From the NCBI GenBank assembly GCA_021795795.1, contig JAJYPA010000415.1, positions 1 through 7,448 of the forward strand: 7,448 nt of DNA, given 5' to 3'. The stretch comes from Pseudomonadota bacterium. GTDB taxonomy: Bacteria > Pseudomonadota > Gammaproteobacteria > Halothiobacillales > Halothiobacillaceae. Made by a program: the position numbers and the translations under genes. Below, one piece after another: positions 4,302 through 7,448 of this stretch; position 1 is the stretch's first letter; each line of letters begins with the position of its first letter. Below the pieces are notes generated by a model that worked only from the letters and a program-made list of their open reading frames with translations, was not told the origin of the DNA and did not search any database.

Positions 4302-7172
4302 ATGATTCGAATCAAACCGATCAAGAGTACTGGTGGTGCGGCCGGGGTTGCGAACTATTTGCGTAATGCGCATGCGGGCGAGTCGGCAGAACCGGCCGTT
4401 GGCTATTACAGCGAACGCGGTGGAGCGCCCTTCTTCTGGGCCGGTCGGGGTGCAGAGGCTTTGGGCCTTTCGGGAGCCGTGGATACGGACCAGTTCCAGG
4501 CGCTGCTGGAGGGCAGGCTGCCGGATGGCACGAATGTGGCGGGCCGGCATCAGAATCGCCGCATGGGCGACGGCTATGTCATCAGTGCCCCCAAGTCGGT
4601 GTCCATGATGGCCTGCGAGGATGAGCGCTGGAAGGTGTGGCACGACGAGGGGGTGAAGGCGGCCATAGCGTTTCTGCAGGAACGCATGGTCTATGCGCGT
4701 CTGGGCAAAGGCGGGCAGGTGTCGGAATACGACGGAGACATCATCGCTGCCGTGCATCGCCACGAAGACGCCCGCCCGGTCGATGGGATCGTGGATATGG
4801 ACCTGCACAGCCATGTGACGGTCATCAACGCCATGCGCCGGTCCGACGGGCGATGGACCAGCATCAACAACGACCAGGGGGTCGATTGTGAACTCCAGAA
4901 AGAAGCCGATGCTATTTATCTGGCCACTATGGCCCGATTGGCCGTAGAGCATGGTTATGAACTAGAGCAAAGCGCTACCGGTTTCGAAGTGGCGGGCATT
5001 ACCCGCGACCAGATCGAGGCATTCAGCCGCCGACGGGGACAAATCCAGGCGGATCTGAGCGACAAGGGCGGTATCGAAGGCGCCAGTGTCGCGCAACGGG
5101 ACGCGGCCTGGTCCGCTACCCGGGCAATGAAACGGCAACTGAGCCAGTCGGAGCAACGGTGGGAGTGGCGACAACGCCTGCGGGAAGCCAAGGTCCCCAC
5201 CCGCGACCTATTGGTGAAGAGCCTGGAACGCGCCAGACAGCGGGAAATGCCGCCCCCAGACCACGCAACGCTTGCCGTAAAGGGGGCGCTGGAGCATTGC
5301 AGCGAACACGACACGGTATTTTCGCGGTCCGCCGTTCGTGCCGAGGCGCTGCGGCAGGGGATGGCTGAAGGCCTTTCCGTCGAGACGATCGACGCGGCCC
5401 TGCATTCAGCTCCCGAATTGCTAGATGGCGGTGTAGTGGATCGGGATGGGACCGGCAAACGGCGCAAGCTGTACACGACCACACATGCCGTAGCGGAAGA
5501 GCTGGAGATCCAGGCGGTCGCCACGCAAGGCGAAGCCGAAGCCCTGCAATCCCCGGACTCTTTGGCAGCGCTCCTAGCGCAACGGCAGCAGGCACATGGC
5601 TGGAACTACTCCGATGGGCAGATCGAGGCCATACAGATGGCGCTGACCGGCGAAGAGCAACATCAGGGCATCGTCGGTGCCGCTGGGGCGGGGAAAACTA
5701 CAAGCATGGCCGTCATTGTGGAACAGTACCAACAGGCAGGATACACCGTCATTGGTCTCGCCCCCTCGGCCAAGGCCGCTGCAGAGTTGCAGTCTGCGGG
5801 CTGCCAGACTCAAACCTTGGAGTCCTTCCTGCGCAGCAAACCGACGGAGGACTCCCATAAGGTGCTCTATATCGTCGACGAAGCGGGCATGGTATCGCGC
5901 CGGGATTTACTGCGCTTCTATCGGCGCGCGCAACTGGACGGGGCACGGACCCTGGCCGTGGGCGACCCCAGGCAACTGCAGGCGGTACAGGCCGGTAATC
6001 CCTTCGAGCAGCTGTTACGCGGTAACGGTTTCCGTCAGGCCAGCATCACCAAAATCAACCGGCAAAAGAACCCGGCACTGTTGGCCATTGCCGAGGCCTT
6101 TGCGCGCGGAGATGCCGCAAAAGGATTGCGGCTGGCCGATCCGTATCTGCGGGAGATTCCCCTACCGACAGTGCCCGACCAAAAGAAGCTCGACAAAGCA
6201 GCCAAGCAGGAAGTTTTGGCAAAGGCTGCGGCCGTATCCTACCTTCGTCTGTCCCCCGAGGAGCGTAGGCAAACCCTGGTCCTTGCGGCCAGCAACGGTA
6301 CCAGACGAGTCGCCAATGCCGAGATCCGCAGGGGTCTCATCAAGCGGGGAGAATTAGGCCGGCAATCCGTGATGATCACCGCTCTCGATAAGGTCAGCCT
6401 GAGTGTTGCTCACCAGGCGCAGGCGACGTTCTATCGGCCGGGGCAAGTGGTGGAGCTTGGCCGCGCGGAGTCTGGCGTTGGGGAGCGAGGAACCCGCTGG
6501 AGGATTGTGGGCACCGAAAACGGCAAGCTGCAAGTCGTCCCCTTGCACGCGGAGGCGAAAGCACCGGTAAATCTCAGGCCCTCGACCAAACTGCAATTGT
6601 TCGATGTGCGCCCGATGGAATTGCGCGAGGGTGACCAGGTCCTGTTCCGACAGAACGACAACAGCCGAAAGATCGATCTGCGCAACGGTGATGATGCCTT
6701 CATCGCAATAAAAGATGGAAAAGCGTTCGCGACACTGCGTGACGGAAGAAGGGTGCCCTTGCAGGACAGCGAGGTGATGGATTACGGCTACTGCCGAACC
6801 GTTCATGCCTCCCAAGGCGCCACGGTGGATCGGGCAATCGTCATCGCCGAGAGTAGCCGCGCTGGAGCAAATCTCGGCTACGTCGCCCTGAGCCGAGAGA
6901 AACACCACCTGGAAATCCTGACCGACGATAAGGAAAAGCTCGCCGAGAGTTGGGGGAAATACGTCCAGCAAGAATCCGCACGGGACGCATCGATGCGCGG
7001 CACACTGCAAACTGCCAGAGACCAAGCCCGGGAGGTTATCTCTTGCCAGCTGGCCCATGCCCGTGCAGAAGAGAGAATTCAGCGCGAAACCCCGAAAAGA
7101 GAAAAGGCACGAGACACCCTCACCGCCAATAAGCAGCGCAGTCCTGCTTACGATCAGGGCATAAGCTGGTAA
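4302..7172 (+). CDS. traI: MobF-family conjugative relaxase-helicase (TraI/TrwC-like)
   Basis: This 956-residue protein is the bifunctional relaxase of conjugative DNA transfer. It nicks one strand at the origin of transfer through a tyrosine, stays covalently attached, and unwinds the plasmid for export through a type IV secretion system. Its length is close to that of TrwC (966). The N-terminal relaxase domain has a candidate catalytic Tyr19 (in ANYL), a second YY at 35-36, the family stretch FFWAGRGAEALGLSG at 44-58, ISAPKSVSMMA at 94-104, and the metal-binding histidines His154, His169 and His171 (LHSHV). The helicase has Walker A GAAGAGKT at 459-466, Walker B YIVDEA at 523-528, GDPRQLQAV at 554-562, TVHASQGAT at 833-841 and YVALSR at 860-865. 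A charged tail ends the protein. The ATG at 4302 is the first possible start, follows a GGGGTGG stretch, and gives the expected beginning. No frame damage is seen. His154 and His169 are fifteen residues apart, against eleven in F TraI and TrwC as I recall them. Confidence 0.95.
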   Translation: MIRIKPIKSTGGAAGVANYLRNAHAGESAEPAVGYYSERGGAPFFWAGRGAEALGLSGAVDTDQFQALLEGRLPDGTNVAGRHQNRRMGDGYVISAPKSVSMMACEDERWKVWHDEGVKAAIAFLQERMVYARLGKGGQVSEYDGDIIAAVHRHEDARPVDGIVDMDLHSHVTVINAMRRSDGRWTSINNDQGVDCELQKEADAIYLATMARLAVEHGYELEQSATGFEVAGITRDQIEAFSRRRGQIQADLSDKGGIEGASVAQRDAAWSATRAMKRQLSQSEQRWEWRQRLREAKVPTRDLLVKSLERARQREMPPPDHATLAVKGALEHCSEHDTVFSRSAVRAEALRQGMAEGLSVETIDAALHSAPELLDGGVVDRDGTGKRRKLYTTTHAVAEELEIQAVATQGEAEALQSPDSLAALLAQRQQAHGWNYSDGQIEAIQMALTGEEQHQGIVGAAGAGKTTSMAVIVEQYQQAGYTVIGLAPSAKAAAELQSAGCQTQTLESFLRSKPTEDSHKVLYIVDEAGMVSRRDLLRFYRRAQLDGARTLAVGDPRQLQAVQAGNPFEQLLRGNGFRQASITKINRQKNPALLAIAEAFARGDAAKGLRLADPYLREIPLPTVPDQKKLDKAAKQEVLAKAAAVSYLRLSPEERRQTLVLAASNGTRRVANAEIRRGLIKRGELGRQSVMITALDKVSLSVAHQAQATFYRPGQVVELGRAESGVGERGTRWRIVGTENGKLQVVPLHAEAKAPVNLRPSTKLQLFDVRPMELREGDQVLFRQNDNSRKIDLRNGDDAFIAIKDGKAFATLRDGRRVPLQDSEVMDYGYCRTVHASQGATVDRAIVIAESSRAGANLGYVALSREKHHLEILTDDKEKLAESWGKYVQQESARDASMRGTLQTARDQAREVISCQLAHARAEERIQRETPKREKARDTLTANKQRSPAYDQGISW

Positions 7173-7296
7173 CTACGGCGCTGGCCGAACCCTGCGATCC
7201 TGCCGAAATACTGGCGGCAACGAGCATGAACCAGCTCGACCGCCAAGCACCTCCGACAGCACAAGCGCAACATCCCGTCAGGGTGCGTTTGTGCGG

Positions 7297-7321
7297 ATAA
7301 AAGCCTACCCGCAGGGTGGGC
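7297..7321 (-). terminator. Possible rho-independent terminator, best read on the minus strand
   Basis: GCCTACCC (7303-7310) and GGGTGGGC (7314-7321) form an 8-base stem around a GCA triloop, with one T-G wobble in plus-strand RNA. On the minus strand the hairpin is followed at once by TTTTAT, as in an intrinsic terminator, though the wobble becomes a C-A mismatch there. On the plus strand there is no T run. It lies about 130 bases past the relaxase stop, so it may close a minus-strand transcript arriving from beyond the right edge, or may simply be a structural repeat. Confidence 0.35.
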
Positions 7322-7414
7322 GTAAACCAACGTGAATACATGGAATGATCCCGTAGGTACACGGCAAAGCGTGTGAATCAACGCCCTTTGTGAGGCATTC
7401 CCGTGCCACTCCGT

Positions 7415-7448
7415 GTCAACCAAAAATCAAACCGTGTTTTGGGTTGAC
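7415..7448. repeat. Terminal inverted repeat at the right window edge
   Basis: GTCAACC plus AAAA (7415-7425) is mirrored by TTTT plus GGGTTGAC (7437-7448). This gives an 11-base-pair stem with a single bulged G and an 11-base loop (7426-7436). The outer arm ends on the last base of the window, so it may extend further. It could be a transcription terminator, a protein-binding dyad such as those at transfer origins, or part of a transposon or element end. If the window is a natural contig, the sequence may have stopped here because the structure is repeated elsewhere. Confidence 0.55.

Larger units (their letters stand above)
7173..7448. other. Region downstream of the relaxase without a convincing gene
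   Basis: No reading frame here has family resemblance. On the plus strand, one frame is open from 7133 to a TAA at 7298-7300 and looks mildly coding, but it has no ATG until 7226, which leaves 24 codons. Two minus-strand frames overlapping the relaxase end (7120-7362 and 7154-7423) are rich in Cys, Arg and Trp and look like chance. The stretch contains a GC-rich hairpin at 7303-7321, a small dyad ACACG/CGTGT at 7359-7363 and 7370-7374, a repeated CCCG(t)CAGGGTG-like motif, and the terminal inverted repeat. It may be the intergenic end of the transfer operon, the edge of an inserted element, or a transfer-origin-like region; the sequence does not decide. Confidence 0.4.

Noticed and set aside
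4266..4952. 228-codon minus-strand frame
   Set aside because: It is antisense to the relaxase catalytic domain.
6354..7058. 234-codon minus-strand frame
   Set aside because: It is antisense to the relaxase helicase domain.
7154..7423. Minus-strand frames at the right end (89 and 80 codons)
   Set aside because: The composition is rich in Cys, Arg, His and Trp, they overlap the relaxase end and the hairpin, and there is no family resemblance.
1..7448. CRISPR array, tRNA or rRNA genes
   Set aside because: I saw no regularly spaced direct repeats, tRNA cloverleaf-like segment or rRNA-like sequence on reading both strands.

Overview
The window looks like an accessory (mobile or defence-island) segment from a high-GC bacterium, most likely a member of the Pseudomonadota. 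The real reading frames strongly prefer G or C at third codon positions, and the families present (BREX type 1, HigBA, a TraI/TrwC-type MobF relaxase) are typical of that group. I cannot name the genus. Both ends are truncated: the left edge falls inside brxC, and the right edge stops exactly at the end of an inverted repeat.

Left third (1-2803, minus strand): the first three genes of a type 1 BREX phage-defence operon in canonical order, brxA then brxB then brxC. brxA and brxB overlap by 14 bases, and brxB and brxC are 14 bases apart, so they are surely co-transcribed. Only the first 483 codons of brxC are inside the window. The rest of the system (pglX, pglZ, brxL) would lie beyond the left edge.

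Middle (about 2800-4300): a graveyard of other defence and addiction genes, all on the same strand as BREX. Reading right to left (the direction of transcription) there is a 62-codon scrap of a type I restriction subunit HsdR, a HigB toxin gene broken by one frameshift and two nonsense codons, an apparently intact HigA antitoxin gene, a 55-codon stump of an MmeI-type restriction-modification enzyme, and a short patch in another frame with strikingly coding-like codon use that I cannot assign. About 230 bases with no convincing gene then separate the scraps from the relaxase.

Right half (4302-7172, plus strand): an apparently full-length MobF conjugative relaxase-helicase of 956 residues with a relaxase domain and a RecD-like helicase. 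It points to a conjugative plasmid or integrative conjugative element as the carrier. Downstream is a non-coding tail with a GC-rich hairpin and the terminal inverted repeat.

Together, the conjugation gene would move the element, and BREX would protect a host carrying it. The decayed fragments suggest that the interval between them has received and lost several defence cassettes. I found no convincing undescribed multi-gene system. The least explained items are the unassigned coding patch beside brxA, the orphan HigA, the relaxase's unusual active-site spacing and the terminal inverted repeat.
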